From Lysobacter sp. (lineage in GTDB: Bacteria > Pseudomonadota > Gammaproteobacteria > Xanthomonadales > Xanthomonadaceae): DNA of 64,000 nt. The stretch lies in contig JAHCAU010000019.1 of NCBI GenBank assembly GCA_019634715.1, positions 1 to 64,000 on the forward strand, in the 5' to 3' direction. The translations under genes were made by a program, and so were the position numbers. Under the pieces are notes generated by a model, which saw nothing but the letters and a program-made list of their open reading frames with translations, was not told where the DNA came from and ran no database searches. Positions 33,880 to 41,809 of the stretch are shown here, one piece after another (position 1 is the first letter of the stretch; each line of letters begins with the position of its first letter).

Positions 33880-34013
33880 CCCGGCGGGCTCGCGCGGCGG
33901 GCCGATGGGCGGCGGATGCCTGTGGGGTATACATTTGATTTTCGATGGATTTCTGGCAGGGAAGGGGGCGGCTGGGGTAGTCTTAGCGGTTCTCCCACGC
34001 ACCAGAAACCACC

Positions 34014-36767
34014 GTGTCCGCCGACTCCCCTGCCGCTGAGCCCACTCAGTACTCGCCCCTGTCCGTCGAAGCCGCCGCCCAGTCCTTCTGGCGCGACACC
34101 CGCGCCTTCGAGGTGACGGAGCTTGCGGACAAGCCCAAGTTCTTCTGCCTGTCGATGCTGCCGTATCCCTCGGGTGCGCTGCACATGGGCCACGTGCGCA
34201 ACTACACCATCGGCGACGTGATCAGCCGCTACAAGCGCATGACCGGCCACAACGTGCTGCAGCCGATGGGCTGGGACGCCTTCGGCCTGCCGGCCGAGAA
34301 CGCCGCGATCAAGAACAAGACCGCGCCGGCGGCGTGGACCTACGCCAACATCGAGCACATGCGCGGCCAGCTGCAGTCGCTGGGCTACGCGATCGACTGG
34401 TCGCGCGAATTCGCCACCTGCCGCCCGGACTACTACGTCCACGAGCAGCGCATGTTCACCCGGCTGATGAAGAAGGGCCTGGTCTACCGCCGCAACTCGG
34501 TGGTGAACTGGGACCCGGTCGACCAGACCGTGCTCGCGAACGAGCAGGTCATCGACGGCCGCGGCTGGCGCTCCGGCGCCCTGGTCGAGAAGCGCGAGAT
34601 CCCGCAGTGGTTCCTGAAGATCACCGCCTACGCGCAGGAACTGCTGGACGGCCTGGACACGCTGGACGGCTGGCCGGACTCGGTCAAGACCATGCAGCGC
34701 AACTGGATCGGCCGCAGCGAGGGCCTGGAGATCCAGTTCCGCGTCGACGGCCATGACGAACCGCTGACGGTGTACACCACGCGCCCCGACACCCTGATGG
34801 GCGTGACCTTCATCAGCGTCGCCGGCGAGCATCCGCTGGCGCGCAAGGCCGCCGAATCCAATCCCGAGCTGGCCGCGTTCCTCGCCGAACTGCGCCGGGG
34901 CGGCGTGTCCGAGGCCGAACTGGAGACCCAGGAAAAGCGCGGCATGGCCACCGGCCTGTGGGCGATCCATCCGGTCACCGGCGAAGACGTGCCGATCTAT
35001 GTCGCCAACTTCGTGCTCATGGGCTACGGCACCGGCGCGGTGATGGCGGTGCCGGCGCACGACCAGCGCGACTGGGAGTTCGCGAAGGCCTACGGCCTGC
35101 CGGTGAAGCCGGTGATCGTGCCGGCCGCGGTGCGCGATGCGCTGGCCGAGATCGCCTCGCACCTGGCCGATCACGACGACCCGATGGCGGTGGCGCTGGG
35201 CGCGCATGCGCCGGTGGACGTGATCGAGGTCGACGCCGCCGTCGCCGTGGTCCGCGAGTATTTCGAAGGCATCGAGCAGCGTGCGGCGCACACCGAGCGC
35301 GGCCTGCTGATCAACTCCGGCGACTACGACGGCCTCGATTTCGACGGCGCGTTCGATGCGCTGGCCGCGCGCTTCGAGGCCGAAGGCAAGGGCGCGCGCA
35401 AGGTCAACTTCCGCCTGCGCGACTGGGGCGTGAGCCGCCAGCGCTACTGGGGCTGCCCGATCCCGGTGATCTATTGTCCCAAGTGCGACGCGGTGCCGGT
35501 GCCGGAAGACCAGCTGCCGGTGCTGCTGCCGGAGGACGTGCAGGACGCGTTCGCCGCCGGCGCGGTGATCTCGCCGATCAAGGCGGATCCGGAGTGGCGC
35601 AAGACCACCTGCCCGCAGTGCGGCGGCCCGGCCGAGCGCGAGACCGACACCTTCGACACCTTCATGGAGTCGAGCTGGTACTACGCGCGCTACACCTCGC
35701 CGGGCGCGGCCGACATGGTCGACGATCGCGCGAAATACTGGACGCCGGTCGACCAGTACATCGGCGGCATCGAGCACGCGATCCTGCACCTGCTGTACTT
35801 CCGCTTCTACCACAAGCTGCTGCGCGACGAAGGCCTGGTGGCCAGCGACGAGCCGGCGGTGAACCTGCTGTGCCAGGGCATGGTGATCGCGGAGACCTAT
35901 TACCGGGAATCGGGAATGGGGAGTCGGGAATGGTTCAATCCGGCCGATGTGGATGTGGTCCGCGACGAGAAGGGGCGTGTGGTGGGCGCGACCCTGCGGA
36001 CGGACGGGCAGCCGGTCGAAATCGGCAACGTCGAGAAGATGTCGAAATCGAAGAACAACGGCGTCGATCCGCAGGCGATGGTCGACCGCTTCGGCGCCGA
36101 CACCGTGCGCCTGTTCTCGATGTTCGCCGCGCCGCCGGAGCAGTCGCTGGAGTGGAACGAGGCCGGCGTCGAAGGCATGTCGCGCTTCCTGCGCCGCTTC
36201 TGGCGCGAAGTGACCACGCACGCGTCGCAGCCGGATCACCCGGAGGTCGACGTCGCCGCGCTGAATGCCGCGCAGAAGACGATGCGCCGCCAGCTGCACG
36301 AGGCGATCCAGAAGGTCGGCGACGACTACGGCCGCCGCTACAGCTTCAATACCGCGATCGCGGCGCTGATGGAACTGCTCAACCATGTCGCGAAGTTCGA
36401 CGACATGAGCGAACAGGGCCGGGCGGTGCGTCACGAGACCCTGCAGACCATGGTCCTGCTGCTCAGCCCGGTGACGCCGCATGTCTGCCATCACCTGTGG
36501 CAGGTGCTGGGCAACGCCGAGACCCTGCTGGAGGACGTGCCCTTCCCGCAGGCCGATCCCGCGGCGCTGGTGCGCGACGCGGTGACGCTGGCGGTGCAGG
36601 TCAACGGCAAGCTGCGCGGCACGATCGAAGTCGGTGTGCAGACGCCGAAGGACGAGATCGAAGCCCTGGCCCTGGCCGAACCGAACGTGCTCAAGTTCAT
36701 GGAGGGCATGGCGGTGAAGAAGATCATCGTGGTGCCCGGCAAGATCGTGAACATCGTCGCGGGGTGA
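34014..36767 (+). CDS. leuS: Leucyl-tRNA synthetase
   Basis: 917 aa class I synthetase. HIGH motif as HMGH in PYPSGALHMGHVRNYTIGD, KMSKS intact in EKMSKSKNNGVDP, and editing domain with TTRPDTLMG and AVPAHDQRDWEFA. The C-terminal anticodon and tail domains are complete. Start is GTG 34014. Odd feature: residues 631-640 (RESGMGSREW) are encoded by one arm of the GGGAAT repeat (35903-35933) inserted in frame in the leucine-specific region just before KMSKS. It leads the run leuS-lptE-holA-nadD-rsfS. Confidence 0.97.
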   Translation: MSADSPAAEPTQYSPLSVEAAAQSFWRDTRAFEVTELADKPKFFCLSMLPYPSGALHMGHVRNYTIGDVISRYKRMTGHNVLQPMGWDAFGLPAENAAIKNKTAPAAWTYANIEHMRGQLQSLGYAIDWSREFATCRPDYYVHEQRMFTRLMKKGLVYRRNSVVNWDPVDQTVLANEQVIDGRGWRSGALVEKREIPQWFLKITAYAQELLDGLDTLDGWPDSVKTMQRNWIGRSEGLEIQFRVDGHDEPLTVYTTRPDTLMGVTFISVAGEHPLARKAAESNPELAAFLAELRRGGVSEAELETQEKRGMATGLWAIHPVTGEDVPIYVANFVLMGYGTGAVMAVPAHDQRDWEFAKAYGLPVKPVIVPAAVRDALAEIASHLADHDDPMAVALGAHAPVDVIEVDAAVAVVREYFEGIEQRAAHTERGLLINSGDYDGLDFDGAFDALAARFEAEGKGARKVNFRLRDWGVSRQRYWGCPIPVIYCPKCDAVPVPEDQLPVLLPEDVQDAFAAGAVISPIKADPEWRKTTCPQCGGPAERETDTFDTFMESSWYYARYTSPGAADMVDDRAKYWTPVDQYIGGIEHAILHLLYFRFYHKLLRDEGLVASDEPAVNLLCQGMVIAETYYRESGMGSREWFNPADVDVVRDEKGRVVGATLRTDGQPVEIGNVEKMSKSKNNGVDPQAMVDRFGADTVRLFSMFAAPPEQSLEWNEAGVEGMSRFLRRFWREVTTHASQPDHPEVDVAALNAAQKTMRRQLHEAIQKVGDDYGRRYSFNTAIAALMELLNHVAKFDDMSEQGRAVRHETLQTMVLLLSPVTPHVCHHLWQVLGNAETLLEDVPFPQADPAALVRDAVTLAVQVNGKLRGTIEVGVQTPKDEIEALALAEPNVLKFMEGMAVKKIIVVPGKIVNIVAG
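35903..35933 (+). repeat. GGGAAT-type repeat arm inside leuS
   Basis: CCGGGAATCGGGAATGGGGA... to 35933 matches the left arm of the repeats after lepA, era and rng. No complementary arm is near. It is read through in frame as part of leuS. Confidence 0.85.
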
Positions 36768-36843
36768 ATGCCGCATGCCTTCGGCGGGCCGCGCGCCCGC
36801 CGCTCGGCTTGCCCGCCGCGCGCCCCTCCCTCAGACTTCGCCC

Positions 36844-37347
36844 ATGACCAGACTCCGCATCGCCCTTGGCCTCCTGCTCGTCCTGTCCACCGCCGGTTGC
36901 GGCTTCCACCTGCGCAATGCGCTGGAGTTGCCGACCGATCTCGGCCCGGTCGAGGTGTCCGCGCAGGACCGGTACAGCCCGCTGGCCTCCTCGCTCGCCC
37001 GTGCGCTGGAACGCGCCGGTGCGGTGCCCGCCGCCGCCGGCGACCAGGCGACGAAGCTGGAGGTGCTGTCCGAGAAGTGGGCCGATATCCCGATCGCCGT
37101 CGACACCCTCGGTCGCGCCCAGGAGTACAGCCTGCGCTATGCGGTCGTGTTCCGCCTGAGCCGCGCCGACGGCAGCGTGATCGTGCCGCAGCAGGCGGTG
37201 GAGCTGTCGCGCGACTACATCGCGCCGCCGAGCGATTCCGTCGGCAGCGGCAGCGAACGCGAACTGCTGGTCGGCGAGATGCGTCGCGAGATGAGCGCGT
37301 CGATCCTGCGTCGCATCGACGCCGCGCTGCGCGGGACGCGTTCCTGA
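36844..37347 (+). CDS. lptE: LPS assembly lipoprotein LptE
   Basis: 167 aa outer-membrane lipoprotein that plugs the LptD barrel during LPS export. Lipobox STAGC (Cys19) followed by the family signature GCGFHLRNALELP. The mid-region YSLRYAVVFRLSRADGSVIVP and the C-terminal helix ELLVGEMRREMSASILRRI fit. Position between leuS and holA is the conserved one. ATG 36844 gives the correct signal length. Confidence 0.93.
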   Translation: MTRLRIALGLLLVLSTAGCGFHLRNALELPTDLGPVEVSAQDRYSPLASSLARALERAGAVPAAAGDQATKLEVLSEKWADIPIAVDTLGRAQEYSLRYAVVFRLSRADGSVIVPQQAVELSRDYIAPPSDSVGSGSERELLVGEMRREMSASILRRIDAALRGTRS

Positions 37348-37381
37348 GCCGCATGTCGCGGCCCCGACGCGTGGTCACGTC

Positions 37382-38440
37382 ATGGAACTGACGCCGGAAC
37401 GCCTGATCGCGCAACTGCCGAACGAGCCGCTGCGTCCCGTCTACCTGATCGCCGGCCCCGAGCCGCTGCGCGTGCTGGAGGCCGCCGATGCCGTGCGCGC
37501 CCGGGCCCGCGCCGAGGGCATCGACGAGCGCGAGGTCTTCGATGCCGATGGCCGCGATGCCGACTGGAATCGCCTCGTGCAGAGCTTCGGCGCGATGAGC
37601 CTGTTCGCCTCGCGGCGGCTGATCGAAGTGCGCATGCCTTCGGCCAAGCCCGGCAAGGAAGGCGCCGAGGTCATCTCCGGGTTCTGCGCGCAGCTGCCGC
37701 AGGACGTGGTGCTGCTGATCACCGGCGACGACTGGAGCCGCCAGCACGGCGGCAAGTGGAGCGAGGCGGTGGCCCGCGTCGGCCATCACGCCATCGCCTG
37801 GACGCTCAAGCCGCACGAACTGACCGAGTGGGTCGAGCGCCGCCTGCGCGCGCGCGGCCTGCGCGCCGATCGCGATGCCGTCGAGCGGCTGGTCGAGCGC
37901 GTCGAAGGCAACCTGCTCGCGGCGGGACAGGAGATCGACAAGCTCGCCTTGCTCTCCGACGGCCAGCCGATCGACCTGGCGCGGATGGAGTCCTACGTGG
38001 CCGATGCCGCGCGCTTCGACATCTTCCGCCTGCTCGACGCCGCATTGAACGGGCAGGGCGCGCATGCGCTGCGCATGCTCCACGGCCTGCGCGCCGAGGG
38101 CGAGGCGGTGCCGGCGCTGATGGGCATGCTGGTGATGGAACTGCAGCGCGTCGCCGCGCTGGCCCGCGTGAACGCGAAGGGCGGCAACCTGGCCAACGAG
38201 TTCAAGGCACAGCGGGTCTGGGATTCGAAGCAGGCGGTGTATCGCCGCGCCCTGCAGCGCCACGACGCCGCGCGCTGGGAGGCCCTGCTCGCCGAGGCCG
38301 GCAAGGTCGACCGCATCGCCAAGGGCCGCCCGCGCATCGGCGAGGAGCCTGCGGACGCCTGGCTGGCCCTGGAGCGCCTGCTGCTGGCGATGGCCGAACC
38401 GCGCGGCATGCAGTTGCTGGCGAAGCGGGCGGGCGGCTGA
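37382..38440 (+). CDS. holA: DNA polymerase III subunit delta
   Basis: 352 aa clamp-loader subunit that opens the beta clamp. The N-terminus LIAQLPNEPLRPVYLIAGPEPLRVLEA and the segments MSLFASRRLIEVRMPS, VLLITGDDWSRQ and LVERVEGNLLAAGQEIDKLALL are diagnostic. The terminal domain is helical. The stop overlaps the nadD start (TGATG). Confidence 0.95.
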   Translation: MELTPERLIAQLPNEPLRPVYLIAGPEPLRVLEAADAVRARARAEGIDEREVFDADGRDADWNRLVQSFGAMSLFASRRLIEVRMPSAKPGKEGAEVISGFCAQLPQDVVLLITGDDWSRQHGGKWSEAVARVGHHAIAWTLKPHELTEWVERRLRARGLRADRDAVERLVERVEGNLLAAGQEIDKLALLSDGQPIDLARMESYVADAARFDIFRLLDAALNGQGAHALRMLHGLRAEGEAVPALMGMLVMELQRVAALARVNAKGGNLANEFKAQRVWDSKQAVYRRALQRHDAARWEALLAEAGKVDRIAKGRPRIGEEPADAWLALERLLLAMAEPRGMQLLAKRAGG

Positions 38441-39162
38441 TGCTGCCCGGTTACCCGCAGCCCGGCGCCCTGTCCAAGCCGCTGCGCGTGTTCTACGGTG
38501 GCACCTTCGACCCGGTGCACAACGGCCACCTGGCCATCGCCCGCGCCGCGCGCGAGGCGCTGGGCACCACGGTCTGGCTGATGCCCGCCGCCGACCCGCC
38601 TCATCGCGAGACCCCGGGCGCGAAGGCCGAGGATCGCGCCGCGATGCTCGATCTGGCCATCGAGGGCCAGGCCGGCCTGCGCGTGGACCGCCGGGAGCTC
38701 GACCGGGCCAAGGCCGGCGACGAACCGAGCTACACCATCGACACCCTGCGCGAACTGCGCGCCAAGTTCGGCGAAGATGCGCCGATCGCCTTCGTCATCG
38801 GCGCCGACAGCCTGCATGGGCTGGCGACGTGGAAAGAGCCGCAGGCCCTGCTCGCCGGGGCGCACTGGGTGGTCGCGGAGCGTCCGGGCAGCGCGCTCGA
38901 CGAGCACCTGCCGCCGGCTTCGGCGCGCCTCGTCGCCGGGCGCTGGACGCTGGATGCCAACGCGCTGCGCACGGCGCCCGGCGGCAAGGTCCTGCGCCTG
39001 CGCCAGCCGCTGCATCCCGAATCCGCCAGCCAGATCCGGCGCCGGATCGCGGCCGGCGAGACCTGGCACCACCTGCTGCCGCTGCCCGTCGCGCGCTACA
39101 TCGTAGAGCGTGGCCTGTACGGCGCGACGCCCATCGTGCTGCCGCCGGCGCCGCCGCGTTGA
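38440..39162 (+). CDS. nadD: Nicotinate-nucleotide adenylyltransferase
   Basis: 240 aa enzyme adenylating NaMN to deamido-NAD. Nucleotidyltransferase motif GGTFDPVHNGHLAIAR (GxFDPxHxGH) and the C-terminal SASQIRRRIAAGE ((H/S)xTxxR type ATP site) are intact, with WLMPAADPPHRE and FVIGADSLHGLATWK between. Start ATG 38440 shares one base with the holA stop, so translation is coupled. Confidence 0.95.
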   Translation: MLPGYPQPGALSKPLRVFYGGTFDPVHNGHLAIARAAREALGTTVWLMPAADPPHRETPGAKAEDRAAMLDLAIEGQAGLRVDRRELDRAKAGDEPSYTIDTLRELRAKFGEDAPIAFVIGADSLHGLATWKEPQALLAGAHWVVAERPGSALDEHLPPASARLVAGRWTLDANALRTAPGGKVLRLRQPLHPESASQIRRRIAAGETWHHLLPLPVARYIVERGLYGATPIVLPPAPPR

Positions 39163-39216
39163 GGTCCCGGCACCCGTCCGTCCGTCGCCCCGCCCGGGCC
39201 GCGGGTGGTCATCGCC

Positions 39217-39222
39217 TATAAT
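39217..39222 (+). promoter_or_regulatory. Consensus -10 TATAAT upstream of rsfS
   Basis: A perfect TATAAT lies 27 nt before the rsfS TTG start, in the short nadD-rsfS gap. The region 17 nt upstream is GC-only with no -35 match, so activity is uncertain. Confidence 0.4.
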
Positions 39223-39249
39223 CCCGGCCAGTTTCCGCGAGGATCGCTC

Positions 39250-39651
39250 TTGAGCAACAGCAACAATGCGCACGTCATCAAGACCGTGCTGCCCCAACCC
39301 GCCCCTTCCGTCGACGCCATGCTCGAGCAGGTGCGCGCCGGCGTCGAGGACCTGAAGGCCAAGGACGTGGTCGAGATCGACGTCCGCGGCAAGACCAGCG
39401 TCTGCGACTGGATCGTCATCGCCTCGGGCACGTCCACCCGCCACGTCAAGTCGATCGCCGACGAAGTGGTGCGCAAGGTCAAGACGCTCGACGTCCTGCC
39501 GCTGGGCGTGGAAGGCGAGCGCGAGGCCGAATGGGTGCTCGTCGACCTCGGCGATGTCGTGGTCCACGTCATGCTGCCGCGCGTGCGCGAGTTCTATGCG
39601 CTGGAGCGGCTGTGGACGGTGGGCGACCAGCCGCCGGAAGACGAGGCCTGA
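39250..39651 (+). CDS. rsfS: Ribosome silencing factor RsfS
   Basis: 133 aa. Binds L14 and blocks subunit joining in stationary phase. Motifs VEDLKAKDVVEIDVRGKTSVCDWIVIASG, STRHVKSIADEVV, EWVLVDLGDVVVHVM and FYALERLW are typical. I choose TTG 39250 because GAGG lies 9 nt upstream and it matches related N-termini; an ATG at 39205 would place a perfect TATAAT inside the coding sequence. Confidence 0.93.
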   Translation: MSNSNNAHVIKTVLPQPAPSVDAMLEQVRAGVEDLKAKDVVEIDVRGKTSVCDWIVIASGTSTRHVKSIADEVVRKVKTLDVLPLGVEGEREAEWVLVDLGDVVVHVMLPRVREFYALERLWTVGDQPPEDEA

Positions 39652-39655
39652 GCGC

Positions 39656-40000
39656 ATGCAGCGCGTCCAGGTCACCACCGCCTTCGAACTGCCCGGCCAG
39701 ACCCTCCTGAGGAATTTCGGCGTGGTCCGTGGCCTGACCGTGCGTTCGCGCTCGGTGGTCGGCAACTTCTTCGCCGGCATCCAGACCATCTTCGGCGGCG
39801 ACATCAGCCTGTATCGCGAGTTGTGCGAACAGGCGCGCCGCGATGCCTTCGACCAGATGTGCCGCGAGGCGGATCGCCTCGGCGCCAACGCCATCATCGG
39901 CGTGCGTTACGACGCCACCGAAGTGATGGCCGGCGTCACCGAGGTGCTGTGCTACGGCACGGCGGTGCGCGTGAGCGAACTCCCGCCGCCGCTGGCCTGA
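39656..40000 (+). CDS. YbjQ-like UPF0145 family protein
   Basis: 114 aa. The family motif is clear: GVVRGLTVRSRSVVGNFFAGIQTIFGGDI, then DAFDQMCREADRLGANAIIGVRYD and CYGTAVRV. UPF0145/DUF74 proteins form pentameric rings of unknown function. It begins 4 nt after the rsfS stop, so it is probably part of the same transcript, and is followed by a strong bidirectional hairpin. Confidence 0.9.
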   Translation: MQRVQVTTAFELPGQTLLRNFGVVRGLTVRSRSVVGNFFAGIQTIFGGDISLYRELCEQARRDAFDQMCREADRLGANAIIGVRYDATEVMAGVTEVLCYGTAVRVSELPPPLA

Positions 40001-40018
40001 ATCGTCTTGTTCGATGCC

Positions 40019-40046
40019 ACGGGCCGCGCATCCCTGCGCGGCCCGT
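40019..40046. terminator. Bidirectional terminator between ybjQ-like gene and phoX-like gene
   Basis: 11-bp perfect stem (ACGGGCCGCGC / GCGCGGCCCGT) with loop ATCCCT between two convergent genes, 18 nt and 12 nt from their stops. Confidence 0.75.
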
Positions 40047-40058
40047 CGCTACGCCTGC

Positions 40059-41630
40059 TTACAGCGGCCCCTTCCACCACGGCCCGGTGATCGCCAGGGT
40101 GATGCCCGGCGACTGCAGGTTCACGAACAGCGTGCGCCCGAACGGGTCCCAGCACGCGCCGCAGAATTCGCTGTCGCGGTAATCGCCTTCGGCCACCGTC
40201 TTGCCTGCGTTCGCGATCTGCGTCGAGGTCAGCTCGACGTCGTTCTTCGCGAAATGGAAGCACTGGCCGTCGCGGGTCAGGCCGACCAGGCGCGAGCCGT
40301 TGCCGTTGCCGTCCGGGCTTTCGCCGCCGTCCTCGCACAGCACCACGCCGCCGCGCGGGCTGACCGTGACGTTGTCGGGATTGTTCGCCGCGAGCTGATT
40401 GCCGCTGACGAACAGCGCGGTCATGCGCATCTGCGCCAGATCCAGCACCCACACCGCACCTTCGCCGCGACCGCGACGCCCACGATCGTCGACACCGGTG
40501 CTGGTGTCGACGATGAACAGCTTGCCGTGCGCGTACCAGATGCCTTCGCCGCGGCTCATGCGCAGCGCGCCCGCGCTCCAGGCCTGCGCGAAGGGGCCGC
40601 TGAGGGTTTCACCGGCGGAGATGTCGGGGAAACCGGCGGGCGCGACGATGCCGTCGAGATCCGGATCGGGTACGTCCACCCACTCCAGCGCGTAGCTGTC
40701 GCCGATCGACGCGACGATCAGGTCGGCATTGGCCTTGCCCTTCACCCGTGCCGCCTGCAGGCGGCCGCCGCCTTCGAGCGCGCCCGGGCGCGGGCGACGG
40801 TCGTGCGGGATGTAGCGGTACAGGCCGGACTTGTTGCGATCGTCCTCGGTCAGGTACACGAAGCCGGTGATCGGGTCGATGGCCACGGCCTCGTGGCTGA
40901 AGCGGCCCATGCCGACGATCGGCGTCGGCCGGGTCAGCTCGGCGCGCGGGTTCACCTCGAATACATAGCCGTGCCTGCGCCCGGTCGACGAGATGGCGTT
41001 GGTCTTGATCTCCTCGCAGGTCAGCCAGGTGCCCCAGGGAGTCGGGCCGCCGGCGCAGTTGACCAGGGTGCCGCCGAGGCTGGCTTCCGCACCCAGCCAT
41101 TCGCCGTCGCGATACCACAGGTTGGTGGTGCCGCCGCCGGACAGCGCACCGCTGCCGCCGCCGATGTCGCCGCGGTCGTAGATGGCCGGCGCCTGGATCT
41201 GCGTGCCGGCGCCGCGCTCGTGGTTGCGCACCAGCACCAGCGCCGGGCCGCGGCCCTTGCAGATGCCCGGGTGGTCGAACTGGAAGCCGAAGCGGCCATG
41301 GCCGCGCATCGTCGCCATGCCGTCGTGGCGGTCGGGCGTGGGCTGGCCGTCGCTCATGCGGTCGCCGCTCCAGCCGTAGCTGGCGTAGCGAAAGCCCGGC
41401 GGCAGGCGCAGCAGGGGCAGGCCGGTGCTGTCGTCCTTCACCGGCGCCAGCGGGCCGTAGGGATTGGGGATCGGCGCGAGGCGGGTGGGGTCGCCCAGGG
41501 TGCGGGCCTCGGCCTGGCGCGCATGCAGCGCGCCGAGCGCGCCGGTGGCGCCCAGCGCCATCGCGGCCGCGGAGCCCTTCACGAGGCTGCGGCGGAGGTC
41601 GTCGATGGTGTCCTTCTCGATCGTGGTCAT
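40059..41630 (-). CDS. PhoX-like phosphatase, Tat-exported
   Basis: 523 aa DUF839/PhoX family protein. The N-terminus has a twin-arginine signal (LRRSLVKGSAAAMALG, cleaved near residue 43). PhoX motifs: VLVRNHERGA, GGTLVNCAGGPTPWGTWLTCEE, GRFSHEAVAIDP, VYLTEDD, and CEDGGES near the end. Family members are Ca/Fe-dependent alkaline phosphatases that release phosphate in the periplasm. It is somewhat shorter than classical PhoX (usually over 600 residues), so substrate may differ. AGGACAG precedes ATG 41630, and a Pho-box-like direct repeat lies 60 bp upstream. Confidence 0.82.
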   Translation of the reverse strand: MTTIEKDTIDDLRRSLVKGSAAAMALGATGALGALHARQAEARTLGDPTRLAPIPNPYGPLAPVKDDSTGLPLLRLPPGFRYASYGWSGDRMSDGQPTPDRHDGMATMRGHGRFGFQFDHPGICKGRGPALVLVRNHERGAGTQIQAPAIYDRGDIGGGSGALSGGGTTNLWYRDGEWLGAEASLGGTLVNCAGGPTPWGTWLTCEEIKTNAISSTGRRHGYVFEVNPRAELTRPTPIVGMGRFSHEAVAIDPITGFVYLTEDDRNKSGLYRYIPHDRRPRPGALEGGGRLQAARVKGKANADLIVASIGDSYALEWVDVPDPDLDGIVAPAGFPDISAGETLSGPFAQAWSAGALRMSRGEGIWYAHGKLFIVDTSTGVDDRGRRGRGEGAVWVLDLAQMRMTALFVSGNQLAANNPDNVTVSPRGGVVLCEDGGESPDGNGNGSRLVGLTRDGQCFHFAKNDVELTSTQIANAGKTVAEGDYRDSEFCGACWDPFGRTLFVNLQSPGITLAITGPWWKGPL

Positions 41631-41689
41631 CGTCTGTCCTGGCGGGAAGCGGGGGAGCCCGCACGCTAGGACGCGGATGTCACCGCCGC

Positions 41690-41707
41690 GTGACGGCGAG
41701 GTGACAG
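41690..41707 (-). promoter_or_regulatory. Candidate Pho box upstream of phoX-like gene
   Basis: On the minus strand: CTGTCAC, CTCG, CCGTCAC, two 7-mers at an 11-bp period. The PhoB box is CTGTCAT-N4-CTGTCAT. It is 60 bp before the gene start and in the right orientation. Further TGTCACC copies flank it (GATGTCACCGC at 41676-41686 and 41710-41720). Confidence 0.45.
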
Positions 41708-41734
41708 CCGATGTCACCGCTCAGCCAGGCGTCG

Positions 41735-41809
41735 AGCCGGCGCGGCTCAAGCCGGCCGGGTTGAGTCCAGCGAGGTTCAGTCCAGCGAGGTTCACCCCAG
41801 CACCACCGG
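41735..41809. repeat. Degenerate 15-bp tandem repeat beside transporter stop
   Basis: About five 15-bp units; the best two are identical (GTCCAGCGAGGTTCA at 41765 and 41780), the outer ones diverged. The last units run into the 3' end of the DASS transporter gene (stop 41792-41794). Confidence 0.75.

Noticed and set aside
33880..34013. T-box or leader-peptide control upstream of leuS
   Set aside because: The 134-bp gap shows no T-box sequence, no Leu codon run and no terminator before the GTG start.
35903..35933. leuS disrupted by repeat insertion
   Set aside because: The reading frame is continuous and all synthetase motifs downstream are intact.
39205..39249. ATG 39205 as the rsfS start
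   Set aside because: It would put a perfect TATAAT in the coding sequence and add residues unlike the family; TTG 39250 has a ribosome site.
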